Notes under the pieces: model-generated
Databases searched by the model: none
Told to the model about the DNA's origin: nothing
What the model saw: the letters and a program-made list of their open reading frames with translations, nothing else
Part shown: one piece after another, positions 1-10,971 of the stretch
Position numbering within the stretch: the first letter of the stretch is position 1
Layout of the letters: each line of letters starts with the position of its first letter
Position numbers and translations under genes: made by a program
NCBI RefSeq assembly: GCF_011046895.1
Contig: NZ_CP049250.1
Location: 1,772,501-1,836,500 of the forward strand
Direction: 5' to 3'
DNA: 64,000 nucleotides
From: Rhizobium rhizoryzae
GTDB lineage: Bacteria; Pseudomonadota; Alphaproteobacteria; Rhizobiales; Rhizobiaceae

Positions 1-658
1 CGTCTTCGGCGGGAGTTTTTCCCCGCGGTGCCGTGCCTTTCATCGGATGGGTTTCGATCCAGCCGGTTTCATCCACCCGGAAGAAAAGTTCCGGCGAGCG
101 GGATACGATGGCCGGTCCGCCCAGTTCGATCAGTGCGCCGTAGTGCACCGGCTGGCGTTCGACCAGAGACGCGAAAATGCCCGTGGGCGTACCTGACCAT
201 CTGGCATGGACCGGCATTGTCAGGTTCGCCTGATAGCAGTCACCACGTCGCAGATGCTGATGCAGGGTGTCGAAACGGATTTGATAATCGGAGAGGCTCC
301 ATTCGGCCTGTGCGTCGTAGAGGACCGCCTCATTGTCGCCGATGGATGGCACGGAGACGTTGCTTTCGTGTTTCGGAGCCTCGAAAACGCCCATGCAGAC
401 CAGCGGCGTTTCCCGGTCATCGACAATCAGGTGACGCAGCTTCTCCTCGAAGATATGGCCTGCCTCATAGGATATGTATCCCGCCAGCCAGAAGCCATCT
501 TTGCGCGCCTGTTCCAGACGCTGAATTGCGGGCAGGATCTCCGCGGCTGTGCGTGCCACAACGATCTCGCGCGGATTGCTGAAGAGCATAGATCGCGAGG
601 TGCGGTCATCGCGAAAGAGCGCATAGGGTTTCAATGCCGGTTCCATCTCGTTCTGCAT
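1..658 (-). CDS. pabB: Aminodeoxychorismate synthase component I (partial, 3' end outside window)
   Basis: The minus strand is open from an ATG at 658 to the window edge, giving about 219 residues. The product matches the N-terminal part of the chorismate-binding PabB/TrpE family. It contains a QANLT stretch, then SRSPELFF and a THPMKGTAPRG segment, which are hallmarks of chorismate-utilising enzymes. The family makes 4-amino-4-deoxychorismate from chorismate for p-aminobenzoate and folate. The C-terminal catalytic half lies beyond base 1, so a PabB-PabC fusion cannot be judged. A second in-frame ATG lies four codons in. TrpE or another chorismate enzyme is less likely because the N-terminus is short and PabB-like. 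Confidence 0.85.
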   Translation of the reverse strand, partial: MQNEMEPALKPYALFRDDRTSRSMLFSNPREIVVARTAAEILPAIQRLEQARKDGFWLAGYISYEAGHIFEEKLRHLIVDDRETPLVCMGVFEAPKHESNVSVPSIGDNEAVLYDAQAEWSLSDYQIRFDTLHQHLRRGDCYQANLTMPVHARWSGTPTGIFASLVERQPVHYGALIELGGPAIVSRSPELFFRVDETGWIETHPMKGTAPRGKTPAED

Positions 659-710
659 GGCGCTTCTTATCGGGCAGAACTGCGGTGAACAATGGGGCTG
701 TCGGGAATGT

Positions 711-2597
711 TCAAATCGCAGCGAATTGTTTGAGCGGTGGTGCTGGAACGGCACTCAAGGCTATGCGGTTGCGCCCTTGGCTCTTGGCCTCATACAGCGC
801 CTGATCGGCAGAGACAATCAGGGTTTCCGACGTTTCCGAATGGCCTTTCGGGAGCACGCACAGGCCGATGCTGATGGTGACAATGCCGGACGGCGCATTC
901 GCTTCGTGAGCAATCTTCAGGGCCTCCACTGCACGGCGAAGCTTTTCCGCCAACAGAAGACTTGCGGCCTGTCCAAAGCCGGGAAGAAGAACAGCCATTT
1001 CTTCTCCGCCAAAACGAGCAGCAACAGCGCCACTCTCCGGTAGGGCGCTGCGGATGGCATTTGCCACGTCGCGCAGGCAGTTATCGCCCGGCAGGTGGCC
1101 ATAGGTGTCGTTGAACTGCTTGAAACGATCCAGATCAAGCAGCAGGAGTGAAACGGGAGCGCCGGGGCTTTCGCTCAAAACTGTCTGGAGATGCTGGCTG
1201 AAGTAGCGCTTGTTGAAGAGGCCCGTCAGTTCATCGGTCACGGCCAGAGTGTCCAGCTCACGCTTCGCCGTTTCCTGGCGGGTCACATCACGCGTTACCA
1301 CAACAATTCCATCCGCCGGTGCGCCGTTTTCGCTGCGCACGCAAGAAAGAACACTCTCCAGCCAGATAACAGAGCCATCGGCACGCTGGCGCTGCGCCAG
1401 AATGGTTTCGGCCAACGAGCCGGATTGGAGCCGCAATTGCGCGGATCTCCATGCTGTTCTGGTCGCCTCGTCCTGCCCGTCCGTAACGTTCTTACCAATC
1501 AGCGTTTCAGGAGCTTGCTCGAAAAGTATCGCGGCAGCCGGCGATACGTATTCGCGAATACCCGCCATGGAATGTTTTTCAATGACATCGGAGGAAGCAT
1601 TGGCGATCAGGCGGAATTCGGCCTCGCGGGCCGCAACCTTTCGGTCGCCAATCTCGCGTAACCTGATCTGGCGTAGCCAGCGAAATGTGATGCCGAGGCC
1701 CACGACATAAGCTGCTATCAGGCATGCCCAGGGATATTTGGACCGCGTGACCCAATTGTGAAAGAGCGCACTCTTGGACCGCGTTACTATCGCGGTCACG
1801 CGGGTGTCTGGACTATAATAATAGCCGCTGAGGCGAGACTCGCCGCTTTGCAATCGATATTCGTGGTTGCCCTGCTGCTTTGCCGGACCTTGATCCTGGA
1901 AAAACTCCCTGTCGCCCAGGTCCGCCTCCACCGATCTGGCCCAGAAGGGATAGCGCAGCAGGACCCCGCCTTCGCTGTGCACCAGATAAAATGCCGTGTC
2001 GCCACGCAAGTCGAAGCTCTCGATAAACCTTGCGAAATGATCGAGACGGATTGTTGCAAGCAATACCCCGGCAAAGCTGCCATCAGGGGCGTCGATTCTT
2101 CTGGACACAGGCAGGAGCCAGTCTTTGCCAGACTTGCTGCGCACAGCCGTGCCGATATGTGTGTCGGTCGATGCGTGTGAACGGTGAAACCCAGAATATT
2201 CTTCCAAGGATAGTTCGGCGGTGGTGGCCATAGCATCCGGCCTGGAATGCGAAACAGTGCCATCTGCCTGAATGTAAATTATTTCATTCAGGAAGGTGGA
2301 GGATCGCCGCAGGCTCTGCATGTCTTCCAGAAGGGCCGCTTCCGGGCGCTGGTCCTGTCGTACGATTTGCGCCTTGAGTGCCAGTTGTGCAAGCGGCTGC
2401 TCTGCCAGAGCAAAGACATCATCGGTGTGTAGACCAATTGCTCTGGCTGTTTCCAGTAGCCGGTTGTTGGAGCTTAGCACCAGCCGTTGCCAAGTGGTGA
2501 TCTCGTTCCAAACGCCCAGGCCAGCCAGCAAAGCAGCGATGACAATCACGGTCAGAACGCGAATTCTAGGCTGCCAGTTATCAATCGTCGATGTCAT
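711..2597 (-). CDS. Membrane-bound PAS-GGDEF diguanylate cyclase
   Basis: A 628-residue sensor enzyme. There is a membrane segment near residues 12-29, a large periplasmic (dCACHE-like) region, a second membrane segment near 288-308, a cytoplasmic PAS domain around 325-440 and a C-terminal GGDEF domain. The active-site signature reads GGEEM, an accepted GGEEF variant, and is preceded by LDLDRFKQFNDTYGH. Such proteins make cyclic di-GMP from two GTP. The RxxD inhibitory site normally five residues before the signature is absent (PESG there), so product inhibition is probably lost. No EAL domain is fused. The ligand is unknown. It stands alone between pabB and pepF, on the same strand as both. 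Confidence 0.88.
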   Translation of the reverse strand: MTSTIDNWQPRIRVLTVIVIAALLAGLGVWNEITTWQRLVLSSNNRLLETARAIGLHTDDVFALAEQPLAQLALKAQIVRQDQRPEAALLEDMQSLRRSSTFLNEIIYIQADGTVSHSRPDAMATTAELSLEEYSGFHRSHASTDTHIGTAVRSKSGKDWLLPVSRRIDAPDGSFAGVLLATIRLDHFARFIESFDLRGDTAFYLVHSEGGVLLRYPFWARSVEADLGDREFFQDQGPAKQQGNHEYRLQSGESRLSGYYYSPDTRVTAIVTRSKSALFHNWVTRSKYPWACLIAAYVVGLGITFRWLRQIRLREIGDRKVAAREAEFRLIANASSDVIEKHSMAGIREYVSPAAAILFEQAPETLIGKNVTDGQDEATRTAWRSAQLRLQSGSLAETILAQRQRADGSVIWLESVLSCVRSENGAPADGIVVVTRDVTRQETAKRELDTLAVTDELTGLFNKRYFSQHLQTVLSESPGAPVSLLLLDLDRFKQFNDTYGHLPGDNCLRDVANAIRSALPESGAVAARFGGEEMAVLLPGFGQAASLLLAEKLRRAVEALKIAHEANAPSGIVTISIGLCVLPKGHSETSETLIVSADQALYEAKSQGRNRIALSAVPAPPLKQFAAI

Positions 2598-2773
2598 GGA
2601 ATTTCATAGCCGTAGATCAAACCGGACATTGTCTACTATTTTATTCAAATTAATGAAGAATTCGAAAATGATCCGTGCAAGTGTAATATTCGCGGATCGG
2701 CGAGCAGTTCTGCCAAAAGCAGGGTCAGAGCCGCTCGCCAGTCGCCCGCTTGAGGTCATCCTGTCGTGTGTGC

Positions 2774-4648
2774 TCAATGCTCCAGTGCTTCCAGCTCGTC
2801 GATCAGACCTTCGATCATCGAAAGGCCCTTGCTCCAGAAGCCTGGATCGGTGGCATCCAGGCCGAATGGTGCCAGCAATTCAGAGTGGTGCTTGCTGCCA
2901 CCGGCCTTCAACAGATCGAAGTATTTCTGCTGGAAACCTTCCTCGGCGTTTTGATAGACGGCATAGAGCGAGTTCACCAGGCAGTCGCCGAAGGCATAGG
3001 CATAGACATAGAACGGCGAATGGATGAAGTGGGGGATGTAGGTCCACCACGTCTCGTAGCCTTCGGAGATTTTGATCGAGGGGCCCAGGCTGTCGGTCTG
3101 GACAGAGAGCCACAGTTGCCCGATCTGCTCAGCAGTCAGTTCGCCTTGCCTGCGGGCCGCGTGCACCTTTCTCTCGAATTCGTAGAAGGCGATCTGGCGC
3201 ACGACCGTGTTGATCATGTCCTCCACCTTCTGCGCCAGCATGGCCTTGCGTTCTTTGCTGTCAGCGGTCTTGTTGAGAAGTGCGCGGAAGGTCAGCATTT
3301 CGCCGAACACCGAGGCGGTTTCGGCCAGCGTCAGCGGTGTCTGGCACATCAGAGCGCCTTGTCCGCCTGCCAGCACCTGATGCACGCCATGCCCCAGTTC
3401 ATGGGCAAGGGTCATGACATCGCGCGGCTTGCCGAGATAGTTGACGAGCACATAAGGATGGGCGGATGGAACGGTGGGATGGGCAAAGGCGCCGGGCGCC
3501 TTGCCGGGACGTGCGGGCGCATCGATCCATTGTTCATCGAAGAAGCGGCGTGCAATGTCCGCCATTTCGGGTGCAAAGTTTCCGTAGGCGTCCAGAACCG
3601 TCTGGCGCGCCTGGTTCCAGGAAATCAGGGCCTTTGGTGATTCCGGCAAAGGCGCATTGCGATCCCAGAAATTCATCTGCTCCATGCCAAGCCATTTGGC
3701 CTTCATGGCATAATAACGATGAGAAAGCCGCGGATAGGCCTCGCGTACGGCAGAGGCCAGCGCATCCACCACCTCCCGCTCGACCCGGTTGGCCAGATGG
3801 CGGCTGTCGGCGATATCCTCAAACCCACGCCAGCGATCGGAAATCTCCTTGTCCTTGGCAAGCGTGTTGGTAATCAGCGTGAAAACGCGCAGATTATCCT
3901 TGAAGGTCTTTGAGAGTGCCGCCGCCGCTCTGGCGCGAACCCCTTCGTCAGCTTCCTGAAGCAGATTGAGCGTGCGCTCCAGAGGAAGCTTCTCGCCATC
4001 GATCTCAAACCGAAGCTCGCTCATGGTCTCGTCGAAGAGGCGATTGAAAGCGGCCGCACTCGTCATGGATTTTTCCAGGAAGAGCTGCTCCAGCCTGTCC
4101 TCCAGCTGGTAGGGCTTGTCCTTGCGCAGATCCACAAGCCAGGGGGCATAGTGAGCGGCCTTTGTGTCGCGTTCCAGGCAGCGGTCTATGATGGCATCCT
4201 CGATGCGGTTCAGTTCCAGTGTAAAGAACAGAAGATGCGAGGAAAGTTCGGTGAGCTTCGACTGGACATCGCCGAAAAACTTGCCGTTGGCAGGATCAGA
4301 CGTATCGGAAAAATAGGTCAGGCCTGCAAAGGAACCGAGCTTCCCGGCCAGATCCTCCAGCGCTTCGAATTCCTCAATAGCTGCGCCAAGGCCTTCGGAG
4401 CCGCTCGCTTGTGCTGCCTGCTCGAGTTTGCCCTTCCACTTGGTCTCGAACGCCTGCGCAAGCTCTGCTGCTTTCTTCAGATCTGTGTTAAAGCTTGCGC
4501 TGTCGCGCGCCTCGTATAAATCCTGAAGGCGCCAGGTGGGCAAATCGCCAAGCGCGTCCTCGTTCTGGCTCAGATCTTGACCGCCGGGACTCGACGCGTG
4601 GGCAAATGCTGCATACGATCCGGGGTGACGAGGATGCTTAACGGTCAA
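2774..4648 (-). CDS. pepF: M3 family oligoendopeptidase (PepF type)
   Basis: Zinc metallopeptidase of the M3B (PepF/oligoendopeptidase F) family, cleaving short peptides in the cytoplasm. The HExxH zinc motif is HELGH, with His416, Glu417 and His420 in a 624-residue protein. I chose a TTG start at 4648 because a GGGAG Shine-Dalgarno lies seven bases before it. An upstream in-frame TTG at 4723 adds 25 residues without a good ribosome site. No ATG start is available near the N-terminus, so the start is uncertain. The gene is divergent from the response regulator at 4816. Family length is about 600 residues, which fits. Confidence 0.88.
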   Translation of the reverse strand: MTVKHPRHPGSYAAFAHASSPGGQDLSQNEDALGDLPTWRLQDLYEARDSASFNTDLKKAAELAQAFETKWKGKLEQAAQASGSEGLGAAIEEFEALEDLAGKLGSFAGLTYFSDTSDPANGKFFGDVQSKLTELSSHLLFFTLELNRIEDAIIDRCLERDTKAAHYAPWLVDLRKDKPYQLEDRLEQLFLEKSMTSAAAFNRLFDETMSELRFEIDGEKLPLERTLNLLQEADEGVRARAAAALSKTFKDNLRVFTLITNTLAKDKEISDRWRGFEDIADSRHLANRVEREVVDALASAVREAYPRLSHRYYAMKAKWLGMEQMNFWDRNAPLPESPKALISWNQARQTVLDAYGNFAPEMADIARRFFDEQWIDAPARPGKAPGAFAHPTVPSAHPYVLVNYLGKPRDVMTLAHELGHGVHQVLAGGQGALMCQTPLTLAETASVFGEMLTFRALLNKTADSKERKAMLAQKVEDMINTVVRQIAFYEFERKVHAARRQGELTAEQIGQLWLSVQTDSLGPSIKISEGYETWWTYIPHFIHSPFYVYAYAFGDCLVNSLYAVYQNAEEGFQQKYFDLLKAGGSKHHSELLAPFGLDATDPGFWSKGLSMIEGLIDELEALEH

Positions 4649-4815
4649 TGGTGATCTCCCAACTAAATTCTGGCGCAAATCGAGGCGCCTGTTCTGTTTT
4701 CCGTGACGGCAGTTAAAATGCAAGCATTTCCCAAAACAGGATATTCAACCCTTTCTGACACAACGATGTTCGATGGTCCCACTGAAGGGACAGAACTTGA
4801 GCACTCGGAGCAAGC

Positions 4816-6354
<1,539 letters not shown>

Positions 6355-6395
6355 ACCCCGCGTCGCCTCCGAACTAGGCCCACATCATCACGAGT

Positions 6396-6422
6396 TTGGG
6401 AGCGCCTCGCCAGCGCTCCCGA
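6396..6422 (+). terminator. Possible terminator hairpin after the response regulator
   Basis: A perfect 8-bp inverted repeat (GGGAGCGC at 6398-6405, GCGCTCCC at 6413-6420) with a 7-base loop lies 44 bases after the stop codon. No clean U-tract follows, so it may only stabilise the mRNA end. Confidence 0.4.
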
Positions 6423-6653
6423 ATGCGTTTGCGCGTTTACCTTCGGGTAAGGATGGATTGTTACGTTCCGTCAACCATTCAGTAGTCATTTGTTGACCAT
6501 GAAATAAATGCTTGTACACCTGTGGCAGATTTGCCATCGTGTCACCGCAATTCACGGTCATGTGAGGCAGCACCGGATGTTGTCTATCGGACGGGGAACG
6601 TTTTGCCGTATCAGAATGCAGATTCCACGCCTTCGGGTGACAACGGACGGCAA

Positions 6654-8537
6654 ATGCTAGGCCGCGTGGCGCGCGCCGTAGCCAAAGCCGCGAAGGCGTC
6701 CGTGCTCGGACTGGCCCTTGGCCTGTCCCTGAACATCCTGCCTGTCAGCGATGCAGCGGCAGCCAACGAGACCCGCAGCCTCAAGCTCTATTTCGTGCAT
6801 ACCGGCGAACGCGCCGTGATTACCTACAAGCGCAATGGTCGCTTTGATCCGAAGGGCTTGCAGGAGCTGAACCGTTTCCTGAGAGACTGGCGCCGTAACG
6901 AACCCACCCGCATGGATCCGCGCCTTTTCGATCTGGTCTGGGAAGTTTACCGCCGGGTTGGCGGCTCCGAGTATATTCATGTCGTCTCTGCCTATCGTTC
7001 TCCCAACACCAACGGCATGCTGCGCTCGCGTACCAAGGGTGTGGCCAAGAACAGCCAGCATATGCTGGGCAAGGCGATGGACTTCTTCATTCCCGGCGTG
7101 AAGCTTGCGACCCTGCGCGAAACCGCCATGAAATTGCAGGTCGGCGGCGTCGGCTTTTATCCAACGTCCGGCTCGCCCTTCGTGCATCTTGATGTCGGCG
7201 GTGTTCGTGCCTGGCCGCGCATGTCGCGTCAGGATCTCGTGCGCCTGTTTCCGAACGGAAACACGGTTCATCTTCCCGCAGATGGCAAGCCGCTTCCCGG
7301 TTACGAGCAGGCCGTTGCCGATTACAAGCGCCGTGTCGCGGCCGATTCCATCCAGATCGCAGGGACTGCCGGTGGCGTAAGCTCTGGTTCGAGCGGCAAG
7401 TCCAAGAACCTCTTCGCAATGCTGTTTGGCGGCGGGGATGAAGAGGAGGATGCGGAAGAATCCGCTCCAACCATGGTCGCGCAGCGTCCAGCACCAACAC
7501 GCGCCGCCGCCTCCGCGGCTTCCGAGGATGAAGAAGGTCCGGCACCTGCACCGGTCGCTGTGGCAACGGCCGCACCTCCAGCACAGCCGCAACAGGTGGC
7601 CATTGCCGCTCCGGTTCCGTTGGCACGCCCGGCATTCCGTCAGGAGCCCGAGCCGGGCAGCCTTGCGACGGCGCTCTATTCCCCACAGCGCGACACGGCA
7701 CAACAGGCCATTGCGGCCGCCATGCCGGCAAGCCCGGCCACGCCGCTTGCACGCCCTTCGCCTGAAAATGCAGGCTTTGCCGATCTCGCCAGCATGTCGG
7801 TCCCTGTACCCACGCTTCTTGGTCCACGCGGCCTGAAGGGTGATGCGCAGGGCGTGGCAACGGCATCGCTTGGTCAGCCGGGCACTGACGAATACATGCT
7901 GGCTTCGGTTCCTGTACCGGCTCAGCGTCCAGCCTTGGCGCAGGTTCGTGCCGAAACTGTTGCCGCCGCGACCGCACCGCAGGAGACGGACAAGCAGGCG
8001 CTGACACCGGACCTGATTGCCGAGCTGGCACGGACCGCAGAAGAGCCGCAAAGCCCTTCTGTTCCAGTTGCAGCAGTTCCGGTTCCGGCAAAGCGCGAGC
8101 CCCAGCAGCAGGTCGCCCTTGCCTCTCCAGCACCAGCGGATACGGGTGCCCGGGGCATGATCTTCAACGACGGTTTCGATCCACCGAAGCCTTCTGCAGA
8201 ACCGCCAGCGCCGCATCCTGCCCGTGCTGCACAGCCCAAGCCGCCACGCCCGCAGGACATGCAGAACGTGCGGGCCGTAAAGGGTGGTGCGGTAACCAAG
8301 CTTGGTGGAACGCCAGCCACGCCTGACGCCAAGGTCTTGACCGGTGATATTCTGGCGAAATGGGCAAGCTCCAACAGCCGCCCGGATCCGAGTGCATCCA
8401 CGAAGGCGCCACGCCTGATGACCCGCGTCTTCAGCACCGATTCCTCCAGTGCCTATAGCGGCGGTTTCCGGCCCGTTTCGCAGGCGGTTGCCGTGGATCC
8501 CAATCGTTTCAGCGATGCCAATACCGTAAAGCCCTGA
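6654..8537 (+). CDS. DUF882/YcbK (MepK-like) murein hydrolase with long Pro/Ala-rich tail
   Basis: The N-terminal 250 residues match the DUF882/peptidase M15 fold of YcbK (E. coli MepK, which cuts 3-3 peptidoglycan cross-links). Likely zinc ligands are His136 and Asp143 in SQHMLGKAMD and His178 in FVHLD. A signal peptide ends near ADAAAA (residues 34-37). About 370 further residues are low-complexity and rich in Ala, Pro and Val, with repeated PVP-x-x-RP modules. I chose ATG 6654 because it places the signal peptide at the N-terminus. An in-frame GTG at 6522 would add 44 residues lacking that logic. Rhizobiales use many 3-3 cross-links, so a cell-wall role fits. Substrate specificity is inferred. 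Confidence 0.78.
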   Translation: MLGRVARAVAKAAKASVLGLALGLSLNILPVSDAAAANETRSLKLYFVHTGERAVITYKRNGRFDPKGLQELNRFLRDWRRNEPTRMDPRLFDLVWEVYRRVGGSEYIHVVSAYRSPNTNGMLRSRTKGVAKNSQHMLGKAMDFFIPGVKLATLRETAMKLQVGGVGFYPTSGSPFVHLDVGGVRAWPRMSRQDLVRLFPNGNTVHLPADGKPLPGYEQAVADYKRRVAADSIQIAGTAGGVSSGSSGKSKNLFAMLFGGGDEEEDAEESAPTMVAQRPAPTRAAASAASEDEEGPAPAPVAVATAAPPAQPQQVAIAAPVPLARPAFRQEPEPGSLATALYSPQRDTAQQAIAAAMPASPATPLARPSPENAGFADLASMSVPVPTLLGPRGLKGDAQGVATASLGQPGTDEYMLASVPVPAQRPALAQVRAETVAAATAPQETDKQALTPDLIAELARTAEEPQSPSVPVAAVPVPAKREPQQQVALASPAPADTGARGMIFNDGFDPPKPSAEPPAPHPARAAQPKPPRPQDMQNVRAVKGGAVTKLGGTPATPDAKVLTGDILAKWASSNSRPDPSASTKAPRLMTRVFSTDSSSAYSGGFRPVSQAVAVDPNRFSDANTVKP

Positions 8538-8684
8538 GTGGCGCTGCGGAAAGCGATCCCGAAGTTTCAACGCATCTGCCGGTTGATGAAATCCATCGAT
8601 CTGCAGGTGCTTTCTTGCCGTGAACGACGGCCATGTCGATGCTGTGCGGACATGGGGAAGGGCATGTTCGATGTCAGCCCAAAC

Positions 8685-8716
8685 AAAAATACCCGCCGAG
8701 GGGTCTCGACGGGCAT
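8685..8716 (-). terminator. Rho-independent terminator of gapR
   Basis: Read on the minus strand, a 9-pair GC-rich stem with one mismatch (arms 8692-8700 and 8705-8713) is followed by ATTTTTGTTT. It lies 30-60 bases after the gapR stop codon. Confidence 0.75.
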
Positions 8717-8744
8717 GTCTTGTACGATGAAGTTCGGTTGCCGA

Positions 8745-9014
8745 TCAGGCGGCTTCGTCCGCCGGGGCAATGACCATGCCCAGAGCCTGCAGGTAGGTAT
8801 CGAGAATAAGATCCTCTTCCATACGCTCCTGCTCATCCTTCTTTCGAAGGGCGATGACCTTTTTCAGAATCTTGGTGTCGAAGCCCATGGACTTGGCCTC
8901 GCCATAGACATCCTTGATGTCGTCGGCGATGGTCTTCTTTTCTTCTTCCAGTCGTTCGATGCGCTCGACAAAGGCGCGGAGTTGGTCGCGGGCGACGCCA
9001 TGAGCATCAGACAT
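8745..9014 (-). CDS. gapR: GapR-like DUF2312 DNA-binding protein
   Basis: An 89-residue protein of the DUF2312 family. In Caulobacter, GapR is a nucleoid-associated protein that binds overtwisted AT-rich DNA ahead of replication and transcription forks. The sequence shows the family core: an [11 protein letters not shown] coiled-coil helix, the [10 protein letters not shown] turn, then [17 protein letters not shown]. Length matches the family. It is monocistronic, with its own terminator downstream. The symbol is by family assignment; the function here is inferred. Confidence 0.88.
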   Translation of the reverse strand: MSDAHGVARDQLRAFVERIERLEEEKKTIADDIKDVYGEAKSMGFDTKILKKVIALRKKDEQERMEEDLILDTYLQALGMVIAPADEAA

Positions 9015-9190
9015 CGGGGCCTCCTGTCATATTAAGGATTTGGGTGTGGCGAGTGCCCGTCCGGACACGCGCATGCATCTGTTCGCAGGCAGCAGCAGGA
9101 GGATCATCATGACCGGTCCGACCGCTGTCGTCTTGGGTCGTCCAAGTGCCGTGAACTCATGGCAAGGTCAAGGCGTTTTCAAATGCCGCC

Positions 9191-9499
9191 TCACGATTTG
9201 TGCGGGCCGCTGCTCTCGAAGGCTGCCTTTTGTGCATCGCTGGCTTCCGCCTGGTACCGCGCCTTCCACTCCTCGTAGGGCATGCCGTAGACCATCTCGC
9301 GCGATTGATCCTTGCTGACGGGAAGGCCAGCTTCTTCGGCTGCTTCCCGATACCAGTTGGAGAGACAATTGCGGCAGAAGCCTGCGAGGTTCATCAGGTC
9401 GATGTTCTGCACATCCGTCCGGTTGCGCAGGTGGGAGACAAGGCGACGGAAGGCGGCAGCCTCCAGTTCCGTCTGTTGCTCCTGGGTCAGTTCGCTCAT
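9191..9499 (-). CDS. DUF1244 family small protein
   Basis: A 102-residue protein of the DUF1244 family, whose biochemical role is not known. The conserved core is present: RLVSHLRNRTDVQNIDLMN, then AGFCRNCLSNWY with two cysteines in a CxxC arrangement, and YGMPYEEWK. The CxxC could bind metal, which is inference. Its start lies 12 bases after the stop of the N-formylglutamate amidohydrolase gene on the same strand, so the two are probably co-transcribed. Confidence 0.85.
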   Translation of the reverse strand: MSELTQEQQTELEAAAFRRLVSHLRNRTDVQNIDLMNLAGFCRNCLSNWYREAAEEAGLPVSKDQSREMVYGMPYEEWKARYQAEASDAQKAAFESSGPHKS

Positions 9500-9511
9500 C
9501 GCTTCATTCCT

Positions 9512-10312
9512 TCAAGGTTCGGACGGGTAGGGGCCAGTGCGCGACGGGAAGATCGAATAATGGTGCAATTCCGGCCTATCATTGAGGGTCTCAAAGATTG
9601 GCGCCAGACGATCCACCCAGGCCGCAATGCCGTTATCGTCGCCGATCAGGTCCTGCCGTACTTCCAGCAGTGCATGGGGAATGCCCCGCATCATGCAATG
9701 GCGGTACATGGTGTCGTTCTTCAAGGCACCGTCGTAGGGTTCGTTGTCACCCACCAGAATGTCGCCCGCTTCCCGCAAGTGCGCGATCAGCGGATGCACG
9801 GCGCGATGATCGGTATCCCACAGAACGGCGGCATGCCAGGGTCTGGGCGTCCCCTTCCAGGCGGGCGTATAGGAATGCAGGGACAGCACCAGAGGCGCGT
9901 TGCCTGCCTTGGCCGCGACCTTCGAGATTGCCTGATCAACTGCATGATGGTAGGGCCGATGAAACCTGTTCAGCCGGTGCTGCCATTCCTCGTCGCTGAT
10001 AGGGTAATTGCCGGGAATGATGGCGCCGTCGGAAATCTTCATGATCAGTGTCGGGTCATCCTCGCCGCGGTTCGGATCAATGAGAAGGCGCGAGAAACAG
10101 GACAGGACCGCAGGAACACCAAGCCTTGATGCCAGCTGCCGTGTCAGGCCTTCGATGCCGATATCATAGGCTATGTGACGTTTGAATGCCGATGCATCGA
10201 GACCGAGCGAACCATAGCTTTCGGGAAGACGGTTCATGGCGTGATCTGCCAGAAGGATCATGCCTTTCGTATCGTCTCCCTCAATGATTTCATGCGATTC
10301 GAACTCTTGCAT
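9512..10312 (-). CDS. N-formylglutamate amidohydrolase family protein
   Basis: A 266-residue member of the FGase family, which hydrolyses N-formyl-L-glutamate to formate and glutamate in histidine breakdown. Conserved pieces are LLADHAMNRLP, AYDIGIEG, SRLLIDPNR, the FHRPYH and SLHSYTP segments, and a C-terminal EVRQDL. The longer open frame to 10402 has an N-terminus unlike the family, so I start at ATG 10312. No other hut genes are nearby, and many rhizobial FGase-like proteins lie outside hut operons, so the true substrate is open. It is followed at 12 bases by DUF1244. Confidence 0.83.
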   Translation of the reverse strand: MQEFESHEIIEGDDTKGMILLADHAMNRLPESYGSLGLDASAFKRHIAYDIGIEGLTRQLASRLGVPAVLSCFSRLLIDPNRGEDDPTLIMKISDGAIIPGNYPISDEEWQHRLNRFHRPYHHAVDQAISKVAAKAGNAPLVLSLHSYTPAWKGTPRPWHAAVLWDTDHRAVHPLIAHLREAGDILVGDNEPYDGALKNDTMYRHCMMRGIPHALLEVRQDLIGDDNGIAAWVDRLAPIFETLNDRPELHHYSIFPSRTGPYPSEP

Positions 10313-10503
10313 CTCGATAAAGCGCCTGCCTTGCTTATGTCCATTTTGTCTTTGATGGCATGCCAGACAATCGTGGCGCAAGCAGGAAAGCAGACAAGTC
10401 AACCGTGGCTTACGGTAATTTAATCGATTAGATTTTGTTGACTTTCCAACGCTCGCGGGCGAAGACAGTGCAGATCATTTCTCATGGAGTCCCAGCGGAA
10501 GCC

Positions 10504-10971
10504 GTGTCGACAGTTAAATTCTCATCCATTCTTCTCAAGCTGATGCCGGCAATCGCGCTGACATTGGTCGGCGCGCCGGTTCTTTTGGCCGCAGCACCTG
10601 CTCACGCGGATTTTCGTGTCTGCAATGGCACGCAAAACCTCGTCGGCGTGGCCATTGGCTATCGCGCCGCCGAAGGCTGGATTTCGGAAGGGTGGTGGCA
10701 GGTTCCGGCCTCCAGCTGCGCGACTCTCATCGAGGGTGAACTGCAATCCCGCTACTATTATCTCTACGCGGAAGATGCCGCGCGTGGCGGGCGCTGGACC
10801 GGTGACGTGAACATGTGCGTTGCCGAAAACGAGTTCAAGATCACCGGCGTCGGTGATTGCTTCGCTCGCGGCTATCAGCGCATGGGATTCAAGGAATATG
10901 ACACGGGCCGTCAGGGAAGCTGGATGGTCCAGTTGTCTGATACGCCTGGTACGCAAGAAGGCCAGAACTGA
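10504..10971 (+). CDS. DUF1036 periplasmic protein
   Basis: A DUF1036 protein of unknown function with an N-terminal signal peptide ending near APAHA, then the family core FRVCNGT, the GYR and GWISEGWW elements, and a late CFARGYQR. Two Cys residues in the mature part could form a disulfide. The start is uncertain. I favour GTG 10504, which puts the signal peptide first. TTG 10435 and GTG 10468 are longer in-frame options. Its stop TGA overlaps the pyk ATG by one base (TGATG), so pyk translation is probably coupled to this gene. Confidence 0.75.
   Translation: MSTVKFSSILLKLMPAIALTLVGAPVLLAAAPAHADFRVCNGTQNLVGVAIGYRAAEGWISEGWWQVPASSCATLIEGELQSRYYYLYAEDAARGGRWTGDVNMCVAENEFKITGVGDCFARGYQRMGFKEYDTGRQGSWMVQLSDTPGTQEGQN

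Noticed and set aside
6657..8570. 637-codon minus-strand frame over the murein hydrolase gene
   Set aside because: Antisense shadow with Arg/Gly/Cys-rich, non-protein-like composition; the plus strand carries the recognisable DUF882 domain and signal peptide.
9040..9318. 92-codon plus-strand frame between gapR and DUF1244
   Set aside because: No ribosome site, no recognisable product, and half of it lies over DUF1244 on the other strand.
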